Below, piece after piece: positions 36,764-45,845 of a stretch of 64,000 bases of DNA. How positions within the stretch are numbered: the stretch's first letter is position 1; the number at the start of each line of letters is the position of its first letter. The position numbers were made by a program, and so were the translations under genes. The notes beneath the pieces were generated by a model. It saw only the letters and a program-made list of their open reading frames with translations, searched no databases and was not told the DNA's origin. The stretch is from positions 22,093-86,092 of the forward strand of contig JBBCJL010000002.1 in NCBI GenBank assembly GCA_037190225.1. The letters are read 5' to 3'. This stretch comes from MKSF01 sp037190225 (lineage in GTDB: Bacteria > Bacteroidota > Bacteroidia > Chitinophagales > Chitinophagaceae).

Positions 36764-38158
36764 ATGAACAAATTTATTTTCCTGCTTACCACCCTGCTCG
36801 CCTTTTCTGACAGTCTGTGGGCCCAGGAACAAACCTGGTACGGAAACCTTGACCTCGGCAGCGCAGCGCTCCGCATTGTTTTCCATGTAGACCACGATGG
36901 GAAGGCATATACTACCACCATGGATAGTCCCGACCAGGGCGTAGCCGGCATGCCGACCACTTCCACAAGCGTAAAAGATGGCTGGATCATTATCCGGGCG
37001 GAAAATATCAGCATGACCTATACAGGCAAGCTGTATGCCGACAGCATTGCCGGGACCTTCAGCCAGGGCGGATTCCGTAAAGCATTATCGCTTTACAAGA
37101 CACCGCCGCCGGTCAAAGAAATAACCTATAACAGGCCGCAGACACCGCAACCGCCCTTCAATTATATCATTGACACCGTTTACTTCACCAATCCTTCCGA
37201 TAAGGTAACCCTGCACGGCGTGCTGACGCGTCCTGAAAACAAAAAGAGCTTTCCGCTGGCCGTGCTCATTTCCGGGAGCGGCACCCAGGACCTGAATAGC
37301 ACTGTCATGCACCATCAGCCCTTCTGGGTCATTGCAGATGCCCTTACGAGGCAGGGAATCGCCGTATTCCGCTTTGACGACAGGGGCGCCGGCAAATCCA
37401 AAGGCGATCCTACCCGGACCACTTCAGCTACCATAGCTGAAGACGTGGCCGCCGCCATAGCGACACTCCGGCAGCAGTACAAAGGCTTTAGCCGCATCGG
37501 CGTCATCGGGCACAGCCAGGGCGGCAGCGTAGCCATACGCCTGGGCGCGGACCAGCCGTCACCGGTCGATTTTATGATCCTGCTGGCAGCGCCGGGACTT
37601 TCAGGATCGGAAGTGATCGTAGACCAGACAAAAAAGATCGGCAGGGAGCAACACCTCCCGGACAGCATCATTGATGAGCAGGTGCGTATAACACAGGCCC
37701 TGCATCGTATCATTATGAGTCAAAAGGACAGTGCCGCTATCGCCGGAGCACTGGAGGCATATTCAGAACAGCAGTGGAAAGCACTGCCGGAGGAGCAACG
37801 TAAGCTGGCCGGCAGCAGCGATCTATTCATGCAATACAACGCCTCGCTGAACAACCCGGCCGTTACAGATATTATATCCTTTGATCCCGCGCCTTTGCTG
37901 CCCCGCATCAAATGCCCCGTGCTGATCCTGAACGGGGAACTGGATATACAGGTGGACGCACGGCTCAATACCGCAGCTATCCTAAGCGGGATCCGAAAAG
38001 GCGGTAACAAAAATGTAACCGTCAGGATCTATCCCTATCTCAACCATCTTTTCCAATACGCGGTCAACGGAAGCGTGGAAGAATACGAAATACTGGAAGA
38101 GACCTTCAATGAAGCGCCGCTTGAGGACGTGATCCGGTTCATACGGTCGCTGCCCTGA
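36764..38158 (+). CDS. Exported alpha/beta hydrolase (S33-like)
   Basis: A 464-residue hydrolase with a signal peptide (residues 1-20, ending SLWAQ). Residues 20-115 form an N-terminal beta domain also seen in related Bacteroidota hydrolases (WYGNLDLGSAALRIVFHV). The hydrolase domain follows. The nucleophile is S251 in GHSQGGSVA, the acid is D394 in NGELDIQV and the base is H428 in PYLNHLFQ; the oxyanion region LISGSGTQD and the FDDRGAGKS segment are typical of this group. It is the third gene of the DUF2089-Yip1 unit. An esterase or peptidase activity is likely; the substrate is unknown. Confidence 0.88.
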   Translation: MNKFIFLLTTLLAFSDSLWAQEQTWYGNLDLGSAALRIVFHVDHDGKAYTTTMDSPDQGVAGMPTTSTSVKDGWIIIRAENISMTYTGKLYADSIAGTFSQGGFRKALSLYKTPPPVKEITYNRPQTPQPPFNYIIDTVYFTNPSDKVTLHGVLTRPENKKSFPLAVLISGSGTQDLNSTVMHHQPFWVIADALTRQGIAVFRFDDRGAGKSKGDPTRTTSATIAEDVAAAIATLRQQYKGFSRIGVIGHSQGGSVAIRLGADQPSPVDFMILLAAPGLSGSEVIVDQTKKIGREQHLPDSIIDEQVRITQALHRIIMSQKDSAAIAGALEAYSEQQWKALPEEQRKLAGSSDLFMQYNASLNNPAVTDIISFDPAPLLPRIKCPVLILNGELDIQVDARLNTAAILSGIRKGGNKNVTVRIYPYLNHLFQYAVNGSVEEYEILEETFNEAPLEDVIRFIRSLP

Positions 38159-38179
38159 CCTGCTGCTTATGCTACCAGG

Positions 38180-38209
38180 AGCCCATATATGCCCTAACGT
38201 ATATGGGCT
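38180..38209. terminator. Bidirectional terminator between convergent hydrolase genes
   Basis: AGCCCATATA and TATATGGGCT form a stem followed by TTTTATG; the loop contains the stop codon of the minus-strand hydrolase. Confidence 0.75.
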
Positions 38210-39045
38210 TTTATGTAAAGGATGGTTTTCTCTAGCAGCTGGCTGGTATCCTCCTTAAAGCGGTCTGCTGTCCAGGGATGTGTTCTGCCGAACGTGTGGC
38301 CCGAATCCGCCAGGTATAATTCGGATACCGGGGATAAGCTATGTAGCTGTACCGCCACCTCGCAGGCCACGGCCGTATCTTCCCGCCCGTGACAGATCAG
38401 CCAGGGCACCCGGATCTTTTTCGCTGCCCCTTGTATATCGAGGCGGTCAGCATGCCGGCAAAAATCTTCATACAGCTGGTAATAAAGCGGAAGGTCCTGG
38501 CCTGTCCTGCTGTTGGTATGATAGGCCACACCCTGTTCCTTCCACTGCCTCATCTTTTCTTCATCCCATTTACCCCAGGGCGTGGTAGCAGCGCCAATGG
38601 CGGCCCAGGTGACCAGCTGGCTGATACGGCTGTCTTCCGATGCGTACAGGATGGCCGTTCCTCCGCCCATACTGTGACCTATGAGAATGATATTGCCGGT
38701 ATCCACCTTGTCACGGAAAGGAAACCGCGAAGAGCAGACCCAGTCTATTACCTGCTTCAGGTCAAAAAGCTGCCTGGTAAAATTATTATGCCCGAAGGCT
38801 TCAGCATCCGCAAACGCCTCCTGCTGCGCAGGCGTAGTGCCATTATGGGAGAAATTGAACTTCAGAAAATGGAGGCCGGCAGCGGTGAAATACCGGGCCA
38901 TCAGGTCCCCGTTGCCCCAGTCCTTAAACCCGTTGAATCCATGGGCATATACTACCAAGGGCGCAGGGCCCTCTGCCTTGCCAAGATGCACATCCAGGCT
39001 GACAGGCTTACCTGCAGCTCCGTCAAGCATATATTCATTTTTCAT
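38194..39045 (-). CDS. Alpha/beta hydrolase (cytosolic)
   Basis: A 283-residue hydrolase without signal peptide. HGFNGFKDWG forms the oxyanion segment, the nucleophile motif is LIGHSMGGGTA (near residues 122-132), an acidic residue lies in CHGREDTAV and the base in DSGHTFGRTHPW. The pattern fits dienelactone hydrolase/acyl-esterase-like enzymes. It is divergent from lpxB across a 99-base spacer with an inverted repeat. The substrate is unknown. Confidence 0.87.
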   Translation of the reverse strand: MKNEYMLDGAAGKPVSLDVHLGKAEGPAPLVVYAHGFNGFKDWGNGDLMARYFTAAGLHFLKFNFSHNGTTPAQQEAFADAEAFGHNNFTRQLFDLKQVIDWVCSSRFPFRDKVDTGNIILIGHSMGGGTAILYASEDSRISQLVTWAAIGAATTPWGKWDEEKMRQWKEQGVAYHTNSRTGQDLPLYYQLYEDFCRHADRLDIQGAAKKIRVPWLICHGREDTAVACEVAVQLHSLSPVSELYLADSGHTFGRTHPWTADRFKEDTSQLLEKTILYIKAHIR

Positions 39046-39079
39046 CAGCGCCGTACAATTATATACAATTTATGAAGCG

Positions 39080-39108
39080 TACTGTACTGATTTATATACA
39101 ATACAGTA
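39080..39108. promoter_or_regulatory. Inverted repeat overlapping the lpxB promoter
   Basis: TACTGTA and TACAGTA are 7-base inverted arms 15 bases apart; the right arm overlaps the first bases of the lpxB -7 box. It could be an operator in the divergent hydrolase/lpxB promoter region. Confidence 0.4.
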
Positions 39109-39114
39109 TCTTTG
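39107..39114 (+). promoter_or_regulatory. -7 box TATCTTTG of lpxB
   Basis: An exact TAnnTTTG element 30 bases before the ATG at 39145. The TTG at 39112 inside it is in frame and would be a false start. Confidence 0.65.
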
Positions 39115-39144
39115 GTAAAGTTACCAATTTATAATTCTTACCGC

Positions 39145-40248
39145 ATGCGATATTACATCATTTCCGGAGAAGCCAGCGGCGATCTGCATGGAAGCAACCT
39201 GATAAGTGCCTTACATAGCCTTGATCCTCAATTGACCGTAAGAGCCTGGGGCGGAGATTTGATGCAGCAGCAGGGAGCTACCATAGTCAGGCATTATAAG
39301 GATCTCGCGTTCATGGGCTTCGTGGAAGTATTGAAGAATATCAATACCATTTTAAAAAATATCAGGTTCTGCAAACAGGATATCCTGGCCTTTAAGCCCG
39401 ATGTCCTGATACTGATAGACTACCCGGGCTTCAACCTGCGGATCGCCAAATGGGCCAGGCAGCATAACATTAAGGTCGTGTACTATATATCCCCCCAGAT
39501 ATGGGCCTGGAAAGAAAGCAGGATCCGGGAGATCAGGCAAAGCGTGGATAAAATGCTGGTGATACTGCCCTTTGAAAAAGAATTTTATAAAAAGCATAAT
39601 TACCCTGTCACTTATGTTGGCCACCCCCTGCTGGAAGTAGTAGGCCAGGCATTGAATAATACCGCAACCGCTTCCTACGGCGACAAGCCCGTGATTGCGC
39701 TGCTGCCGGGCAGCAGGACGCAGGAGATCAATACCGCCCTGCCTGTCATGCTGGAGATGACCAGCCGGTTCCCGCAGTACCGGTTTGTGATAGCGCAGGC
39801 GCCGGGGCAGCCTGAAGCTACCTACCATCCCCATACCAGGGGAAAAGATGTGCTCCTGGTAAAGGGGCAGACCTACGACCTGCTCAGGCAGGCCAAAGCA
39901 GCGCTGGTTACCAGCGGCACCGCTACACTGGAAACTGCCCTGTTCGGTGTGCCTCAGGTAGTATGCTACAAAGGCAATGCGGTTTCTTACTGGCTGGCGA
40001 AAAAGCTCATCAAAGTAAAATACATCTCCCTTGTCAACCTGATCCTGGATAAGCCGGCCCTGAAAGAGCTGATACAGCAGGACTTCAACCCGGCTACGCT
40101 GGCGGAAGAGCTGGATGCCATCCTGCACCACGCAGACTATATAGACAAGCTGCAAACCGACTATACGCTCCTGTGGGAAAAACTGCAGGAAGATAAGCCG
40201 GCATCGCTGAATGCCGCGACAGCCATCCATAATTTCATAAATCCATAA
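39145..40248 (+). CDS. lpxB: Lipid-A-disaccharide synthase
   Basis: Peripheral membrane GT19 glycosyltransferase that joins UDP-diacylglucosamine and lipid X into the lipid A disaccharide. It begins RYYIISGEASGDLHG, the family hallmark, followed by GGDLMQQQGA, FMGFVEV, LIDYPGFNLRIA, YYISPQIWAWKESR, FEKEFY and VGHPLLE. The UDP-sugar site has LLPGSRTQEI and TSGTATLETALFGVPQVV. The 367 residues are close to the usual size. The start is at 39145, because the upstream TTG belongs to the promoter. No other lpx genes are adjacent. Confidence 0.95.
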   Translation: MRYYIISGEASGDLHGSNLISALHSLDPQLTVRAWGGDLMQQQGATIVRHYKDLAFMGFVEVLKNINTILKNIRFCKQDILAFKPDVLILIDYPGFNLRIAKWARQHNIKVVYYISPQIWAWKESRIREIRQSVDKMLVILPFEKEFYKKHNYPVTYVGHPLLEVVGQALNNTATASYGDKPVIALLPGSRTQEINTALPVMLEMTSRFPQYRFVIAQAPGQPEATYHPHTRGKDVLLVKGQTYDLLRQAKAALVTSGTATLETALFGVPQVVCYKGNAVSYWLAKKLIKVKYISLVNLILDKPALKELIQQDFNPATLAEELDAILHHADYIDKLQTDYTLLWEKLQEDKPASLNAATAIHNFINP

Positions 40249-40319
40249 CAAAATCTTAAATATTCCGGTAAGGCCTGATTTTAGTATTTGTTTATATCCT
40301 GGCATTTACCCTATAATAT

Positions 40320-40327
40320 TATATTTG
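40320..40327 (+). promoter_or_regulatory. -7 box TATATTTG
   Basis: An exact TAnnTTTG element 24 bases before the ATG at 40352; its TTG at 40325 is in frame with the gene and would be a false start. Confidence 0.65.
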
Positions 40328-40351
40328 CATTTAGATGCAGAATGGCTGTCT

Positions 40352-41563
40352 ATGAAAAGGAATGTATATTATTTGTTGATCTTACTATCGGCATTTTGTC
40401 TGAGCCAGGCATCCTGCAGCAGGCACCTGCAGTCACAATTCAATATTGACGTTACGCTGAAAGATCTTCCCAACACCACCATCCACCTGGAAGAGCTGGG
40501 CATCAACAGGGTGACGCTCATTGCAACCGCAACCACAGACAGGGACGGCCATGCAGTGCTGAACGGCGTATTTAACACACCGCAGCTGTACAGGCTGAGC
40601 ATTAAGAACAGGGGACAGATATTCCTGATCATAGACCGGGAGGATATTCATATAGATGCCAATCCCGGCAATACCCGCGATTACAGGGTAAGCGGCAGTC
40701 CCCGATCCGTCCAGCTGCGCCATTTCCTGCAAAATGTATATGAGCTTAATAAAGCAATGGTGGCAGAGGAATTCAGCTCGCAAAGCACTGCCCGGCTGCC
40801 GGAAGATTCCTTATCCGCGGCCACAGCAAACCCTTTATCACAAAGGCAGAAGCTGTACACCTTTATAAAGGCGAATGCTGATACCACTACCCTTTTACCG
40901 CTGGCGCTGTTCTATGCCAATTTCCTGCCTCTCGAAGAAGAGGCTTCCTACCTGAGGCAATTTACCACCGGCCTAAGCCGGCGTTTCGCTTCAGAGCCGG
41001 ATATCGTCAGCAATTTCCAGGCCTCTTTTTTCAACACCTATAACGGCTATGTCAATGACAATAAAATAGGACAGGACAGCAGCGCTGCCGGCCGCCTGGT
41101 CGGCCAGCCTTTCAAAGACTTTGCCCTGAAAGATATTGAGGGTATCTCCGTGAATACAGCGACCTATACCGGTCAATACATCGTGATACAGTTCTTAGGC
41201 TCCTGGAATGCGAAAAGCCGCGCCGCCAATAAAGAGCTTCAGCAGGTCCGCGCACAGCTACCCGGCTATCCCGTGCAATTATTATCCGTCTATATCGAAG
41301 ATAATGACAAGGATTTTTCAAAAGCGCTTACAGAAGATAATATCATGTGGCCCCAGGTCAGCAGCCTGCAGGGCTGGAACTGCAGCATTGCCCGGCAGTT
41401 CCGGGTGAATACGGTGCCCCGCACGGTCATCATCAGCCCGGAGCATCGTATCATAGGGTTTGACTGGCAACCTGCCCGCATCATCAGCGAAGTAAAAAGC
41501 AGCAGCCAGCCACCGGCTGCCCCTTCCGACAGCCTGTCCCGCACCACCGTATCCGCCCGCTAA
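40352..41563 (+). CDS. TlpA-like thioredoxin-fold protein lacking active cysteines
   Basis: A 403-residue exported protein. The signal peptide is residues 1-21 with C22 in SQASC, a weak lipobox. The N-terminal domain (about 28-125; TLKDLPNTTIHLEEL, LYRLSIKNRGQIFLII) fits the DUF4369 domain that precedes TlpA-like thiol proteins in Bacteroidota. A helical middle follows, then a thioredoxin/AhpC-TSA-like domain (about 255-385) beginning GQPFKDFALKDIEG. The usual WCxxC is replaced by SWNAKSR, so no redox-active pair remains; RVNTVPRTVIIS is the cis-proline region. A role other than disulfide exchange is inferred. It lies between lpxB and an intergenic inverted repeat. Confidence 0.82.
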   Translation: MKRNVYYLLILLSAFCLSQASCSRHLQSQFNIDVTLKDLPNTTIHLEELGINRVTLIATATTDRDGHAVLNGVFNTPQLYRLSIKNRGQIFLIIDREDIHIDANPGNTRDYRVSGSPRSVQLRHFLQNVYELNKAMVAEEFSSQSTARLPEDSLSAATANPLSQRQKLYTFIKANADTTTLLPLALFYANFLPLEEEASYLRQFTTGLSRRFASEPDIVSNFQASFFNTYNGYVNDNKIGQDSSAAGRLVGQPFKDFALKDIEGISVNTATYTGQYIVIQFLGSWNAKSRAANKELQQVRAQLPGYPVQLLSVYIEDNDKDFSKALTEDNIMWPQVSSLQGWNCSIARQFRVNTVPRTVIISPEHRIIGFDWQPARIISEVKSSSQPPAAPSDSLSRTTVSAR

Positions 41564-41875
41564 ACAAGTCCTCAATCCCCCTGTTCCTGCGGCTTTCAGA
41601 CACCGCTTTACCAACAGGTTATTATTCCTTAACATCCGTTTTTTCAGAATTGCTTATTTTCGTAAGCTTAAAACACTGTTATTATCTCCGTAACAGATAA
41701 GACAATAGCTGTTCACTTTGTCTGAAAAGACGGGGCTGTCTAAAAAGTAAACAACCCGCCATATGGAGCTAAGCCGGAATATTTACAGAATTGTTTATCC
41801 ATTCACATTGCTGCAAGCTCCACGTGACAATACAGGAGGCTTTCAGACAGCCGTAAAACGAGAAAAGGATCGCTT
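41564..41875. other. Intergenic region with a MITE-like inverted repeat before the antiporter gene
   Basis: 312 bases holding a TATTTTCG box at 41655-41662 and the imperfect inverted repeat at 41734-41852. No reading frame of interest. Confidence 0.55.
41734..41852. repeat. 119-bp imperfect inverted repeat
   Basis: Outer arms GGCTGTCTAAAAAG and CTTTCAGACAGCC; inner arms CATATGGAGCT and AGCTCCACGTG. It resembles a miniature inverted-repeat element or a long leader hairpin. Confidence 0.55.
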
Positions 41876-44158
41876 ATGAGGAAATACAGGAATTTAGTTT
41901 TTTATATTGCTACCATTACAGCCTGTTCGGCGCTTATCTACTGGATCATAACACTGGGCAGGAAGCTGGAAGACGGCAAGCATATCATCACAGCCACATC
42001 AGGCCAATCACAATGGGCAGCATTCCTGGATTCCTTTTCTCATAACCTGCAGCACCCCCTGGCCCTCCTGCTGGCGCAGATCATCACCATTGTGCTGGTA
42101 GCGCGCTTTTTCGGGTGGCTTTGCGTCAAGATCGGGCAGCCGGCCGTGATAGGCGAAATGATAGCGGGCATTATCCTGGGACCTTCCTTTATAGGGCTGC
42201 ATTTCCCGGAATTCTCCGCTACCCTGTTTCCCGGTCATTCCATGGATAACCTTAAATTCCTCAGCCAGGTAGGCCTGATCCTTTTTATGTATATTGTAGG
42301 CATGGAGGTGGACCTGAAGATACTGCAGAAGCAGGCACACGATGCGGTGGTCATCAGCCATGCCAGCATTATTTTCCCGTTCGCGCTGGGATTCGGCCTG
42401 GCCTATTTCATCTACTCCTCGCTGGCGCCCGCCAATGTGGAATTCATTTCCTTCAGTCTTTTCATAGGTATCGCCATGAGCATTACCGCCTTCCCGGTAC
42501 TGGCAAGGATCGTGCAGGAACGCGGCATACAGAAGACAAAGCTGGGTACCATCGTGATCACCTGCGCGGCGGCAGACGACATCACTGCCTGGTGCATACT
42601 GGCGGCGGTGATCGCTATTGTCAAGGCAGGCTCTTTCGCCAGCTCTCTCTACGTGATCGTATTGGCGATGGCCTATGTATTCCTGATGATAAAGCTGGTG
42701 CGTCCTTTTCTCAGGAGGATCAGCGAGCTGTACCCTAACAGGGAGACGCTCAGCAAGCCCATTATAGCCGTCTTCCTGCTGGTGCTGATCCTGTCCTCCT
42801 ATCTTACGGAGATCATCGGCATCCATGCCCTGTTCGGCGCCTTTATGGCGGGAGCCATTATGCCGGATAATATCAGATTCCGCGAGATCTTTATCGAAAA
42901 GGTAGAGGATGTGGCCATGATCCTTTTCCTGCCGCTCTTTTTCGTGTTTACCGGCTTACGGACGGAGATAGGGCTTATCAATGATATCGAGCTCTGGAAG
43001 GTCACCGGCTGGATCATCCTGGTAGCCGTAACGGGAAAATTTGCCGGCAGCGCCATAGCAGCCCGGTTCGTAGGACAAAGCTGGAAGGACAGCCTGACCA
43101 TCGGCGCGCTGATGAATACCCGGGGATTGATGGAGCTGGTGGTGCTGAATATCGGCTATGATCTCGGGGTACTGTCTCCTGAGATATTCTCCATGATGGT
43201 CATCATGGCGCTGGTCACCACGTTTATGACCGGACCGGCCCTGGATGCCATCAACCGGCTGTTCAGGAAACAGCAGGTGCCTTCCCCCGAGCAGCAGGTG
43301 ACGCCCCCTGCCAGCAGCTACAGGATACTGCTTTCTTTTACCTCGCCCCAGAAAGGCAAGGTGCTGCTGCAGCTGGCCAATGCCTTTGTCCGGAAATCAG
43401 GCGCGGAGCAGGTCATCACCGCTATGCACATTTCCTCCTCTGATAAGATCCACGACTACCTGACGGGCACTTATGAAAAGGAATACCTCCAGCCCATTAT
43501 TTCTGAAGCCAGGGAGCTCAACCAGAAAGTGATCACTTTATCCAAGGCCTCCAGCAATATCAACAGCGACATCCTGGAGATGACGGAAGAAGGCCATTTC
43601 GACCTGCTGCTGATCGGTATGCAGCACTCCATCTATACAGGCTCCATATTAGGCAATATCCTCGGCTTCACTACCTCTTTCATCGACCCTGAAAGACTGG
43701 TCAATAAGATCATCGGCAGGGAGAAGTTCCTGAATAAGGAGATCTTTGACGAGCAGTTGCACAACCTGATAGCCAAAGCTGAAATACCGGTAGGTATCTT
43801 TATTGATAACAGGTTCAGCCATCTTCAAAAGGTCTTTATTCCTGTTTTCAGCAGCCGCGATACAGGGCTGATACATTACGGGTATCTGCTGGCGAAGAAT
43901 GCCGGCAGCCAGGTCACCATCACCGATATCGGGGGAGCCCGCGCAGAACGCATCCGCCGGCAGCTGCAGGAGCTGGATGATAAGGTCCGCGACCGGTTCA
44001 CCTATCAGGCGGAAGACCACATCAGCCCGGAGCAGGTGCAGCACCATGACCTGGTCATCATCAGCCTGGAAAGCTGGCAGTACCTGGTGACCCAGCGGAA
44101 CAGGTGGCTCACGGATATTCCTTCCACGCTCATCATTTCAGGCAGCGCAGGTACCTGA
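41876..44158 (+). CDS. CPA2-family cation:proton antiporter with C-terminal USP-like region
   Basis: A 760-residue inner-membrane antiporter exchanging Na+ or K+ for protons. The N-terminal 460 residues have about 12-13 spans with CPA2 features: KIGQPAVIGEMIAGIILGPS, LFMYIVGMEVDL, SITAFPVLARIVQE, the paired acids in CAAADDITAW, GAFMAGAIMPD and LMNTRGLMELVVLNIG. The C-terminal 270 residues are soluble, with two universal-stress-like halves (ILLSFTSPQKGKVLLQLANA; GHFDLLLIGMQHS). The length matches Bacteroidota homologues. The preceding inverted repeat may form part of its leader. Confidence 0.9.
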   Translation: MRKYRNLVFYIATITACSALIYWIITLGRKLEDGKHIITATSGQSQWAAFLDSFSHNLQHPLALLLAQIITIVLVARFFGWLCVKIGQPAVIGEMIAGIILGPSFIGLHFPEFSATLFPGHSMDNLKFLSQVGLILFMYIVGMEVDLKILQKQAHDAVVISHASIIFPFALGFGLAYFIYSSLAPANVEFISFSLFIGIAMSITAFPVLARIVQERGIQKTKLGTIVITCAAADDITAWCILAAVIAIVKAGSFASSLYVIVLAMAYVFLMIKLVRPFLRRISELYPNRETLSKPIIAVFLLVLILSSYLTEIIGIHALFGAFMAGAIMPDNIRFREIFIEKVEDVAMILFLPLFFVFTGLRTEIGLINDIELWKVTGWIILVAVTGKFAGSAIAARFVGQSWKDSLTIGALMNTRGLMELVVLNIGYDLGVLSPEIFSMMVIMALVTTFMTGPALDAINRLFRKQQVPSPEQQVTPPASSYRILLSFTSPQKGKVLLQLANAFVRKSGAEQVITAMHISSSDKIHDYLTGTYEKEYLQPIISEARELNQKVITLSKASSNINSDILEMTEEGHFDLLLIGMQHSIYTGSILGNILGFTTSFIDPERLVNKIIGREKFLNKEIFDEQLHNLIAKAEIPVGIFIDNRFSHLQKVFIPVFSSRDTGLIHYGYLLAKNAGSQVTITDIGGARAERIRRQLQELDDKVRDRFTYQAEDHISPEQVQHHDLVIISLESWQYLVTQRNRWLTDIPSTLIISGSAGT

Positions 44159-44296
44159 CGGCATTAACGCATTCATAAGGCTGCTATCAGGCTATAATCG
44201 CTATTTTTACATAATATGGAGCTGGCGTTTAAACTTTCAGCTGCAAAATCTGTCAATTATTTATATCAGGTAACCCATACACATACTTTACTACTT

Positions 44297-45784
44297 ATGA
44301 ATCGTATATACAAATCCGTACTTGCTCTTGGTATTTTAGGCGGGAGCGTGCCGGTAATGGCACAGACCGAAACAGACGCCCTGCGATTTGGACAGACATC
44401 CGTTACCGGTACCGCGCGGAGCCTTGCCGTTGGCGGGGCCATGGGAGCCGTTGGAGGCGATATGAGCGCCAGCAGCATCAACCCCGCTTCCCTGGGTATT
44501 TACCGGACCTCGGAGTTCATCATTACTCCAACACTCAAATTCGGCAACAACAGCGCCGATTATCTGAATACGAATACCTCCACGGGCTTCAGCCGGTTTT
44601 CCATCAACAACTTCGGCGCCGTATTCTCCACACCCGCACGGGGCGCGGATTACGAGAAGAAGAACTGGAAATCCGTGGCCTTCGGGATCACGTTCAATAA
44701 GCTGCAGGATTTCAATGAAGAAGGCCGTTACAGGGGCAACAATAAGGAAAGCTCCATTACAGAAGTATTCGCTGTAGACGCGGACCGCTACGGCACCTCC
44801 TGGCAGATGGCCCCTCCCTACGGAGCGCTGGCCTGGGAAGGCTTCCTGATTGATGAGAATAACCATTCCTATGTATATAACGACATCCTGCTGAATGGCG
44901 GCAGCGTCAACCAGGAGAAATCCTGGAAAAAGCGGGGCAATGTACAGGAATGGGGCCTGGTATTCGGAGGCAATTACAGAGAAAAGCTGATGATAGGCGG
45001 TAGCCTCAATATATTATCCTACAGGTACAATTCCACTGTAAATTACTATGAGGAAGACGCCTCCACCAATCCCAATAACAATTTTGATTACCTGAGCTAT
45101 AACGAATACCTTGATACCCGCGGGGTGGGATTCAATGCCAAATTCGGTATGCTGTACAATATCAGCACGGATGTCCGTGTCGGCGGCCATATCAGCACGC
45201 CCACCTGGTCGGCTATGAATGACGAAGCCGACTACGAGATCAGGACTGAGACCGAATCGCTGTCCGGTACGCGGGTAGTACGTCCCGATAAGCCCTATTA
45301 TTTTGAATATTCGCTGAGAACGCCCTGGAAAGTAGGCGTCAATGCCATGACCTACCTGGGCAATAGAGGATTTATAAGCGCGGATTATGAATATATTGCC
45401 TACAATACTATGAGCTATAGCTTTCCCGGCTTCCAGAGCGGCGCAGACAATGTGAACAGGCAGATACAAAATACGTTTACCGGCGGGCATGTGATACGGG
45501 TAGGCGCTGAAGGCCGGTTTGATAATCTCTTTGTGAGAGCCGGTGTGGCACATCATACCAGCCCGTTCAAAGAGCGCAGCACATTCGGCGGCGCCAGGAC
45601 CGATTTTTCCGTGGGCGGCGGTGTCAACCTGCAGGGCTTCAGCATTAATCTCGCATATGTTTACTCCATGAGGTCATACAGCGAGTACGGCTACCCTATA
45701 GTGTACAGCGGCATACCCGTAGGACTGGGCAAGATCAACAATAATAATAATTTTATCGCATTATCCCTGGGCTTCAAGCTCTGA
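44297..45784 (+). CDS. Outer-membrane beta-barrel protein, OmpP1/FadL-like
   Basis: A 495-residue outer-membrane barrel. The signal peptide is residues 1-22 (SVLALGILGGSVPVMAQ). The start of the mature part, TGTARSLAVGGAMGAVGGDM then INPASLGIYR, is the pattern of Bacteroidota OmpP1/FadL-type transporters for hydrophobic compounds. The rest is alternating aromatic beta-strands and it ends in LSLGFKL, a terminal beta-signal. I begin the gene at the ATG at 44297, because the ATG at 44216 would put 27 residues before the signal peptide. A TATTTTTA box is at 44202-44209. Substrate unknown. Confidence 0.83.
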   Translation: MNRIYKSVLALGILGGSVPVMAQTETDALRFGQTSVTGTARSLAVGGAMGAVGGDMSASSINPASLGIYRTSEFIITPTLKFGNNSADYLNTNTSTGFSRFSINNFGAVFSTPARGADYEKKNWKSVAFGITFNKLQDFNEEGRYRGNNKESSITEVFAVDADRYGTSWQMAPPYGALAWEGFLIDENNHSYVYNDILLNGGSVNQEKSWKKRGNVQEWGLVFGGNYREKLMIGGSLNILSYRYNSTVNYYEEDASTNPNNNFDYLSYNEYLDTRGVGFNAKFGMLYNISTDVRVGGHISTPTWSAMNDEADYEIRTETESLSGTRVVRPDKPYYFEYSLRTPWKVGVNAMTYLGNRGFISADYEYIAYNTMSYSFPGFQSGADNVNRQIQNTFTGGHVIRVGAEGRFDNLFVRAGVAHHTSPFKERSTFGGARTDFSVGGGVNLQGFSINLAYVYSMRSYSEYGYPIVYSGIPVGLGKINNNNNFIALSLGFKL

Positions 45785-45812
45785 TAGCCCCGGGATGTCT
45801 ATTCATCATATA

Positions 45813-45845
45813 AAAATGCTACCGGCTTACAGCTGGTAGCATTTT
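45813..45845. terminator. Bidirectional terminator between the FadL-like gene and tdk
   Basis: The arms AAAATGCTACC / GGTAGCATTTT enclose an 11-base loop, with A and T runs outside. It overlaps the last codons of tdk. Confidence 0.8.

Noticed and set aside
41734..41852. Insertion sequence
   Set aside because: There are inverted ends but no transposase frame within 119 bases; at most a miniature element.
44216..44296. Earlier ATG for the FadL-like protein
   Set aside because: It would put 27 residues ahead of an intact signal peptide.
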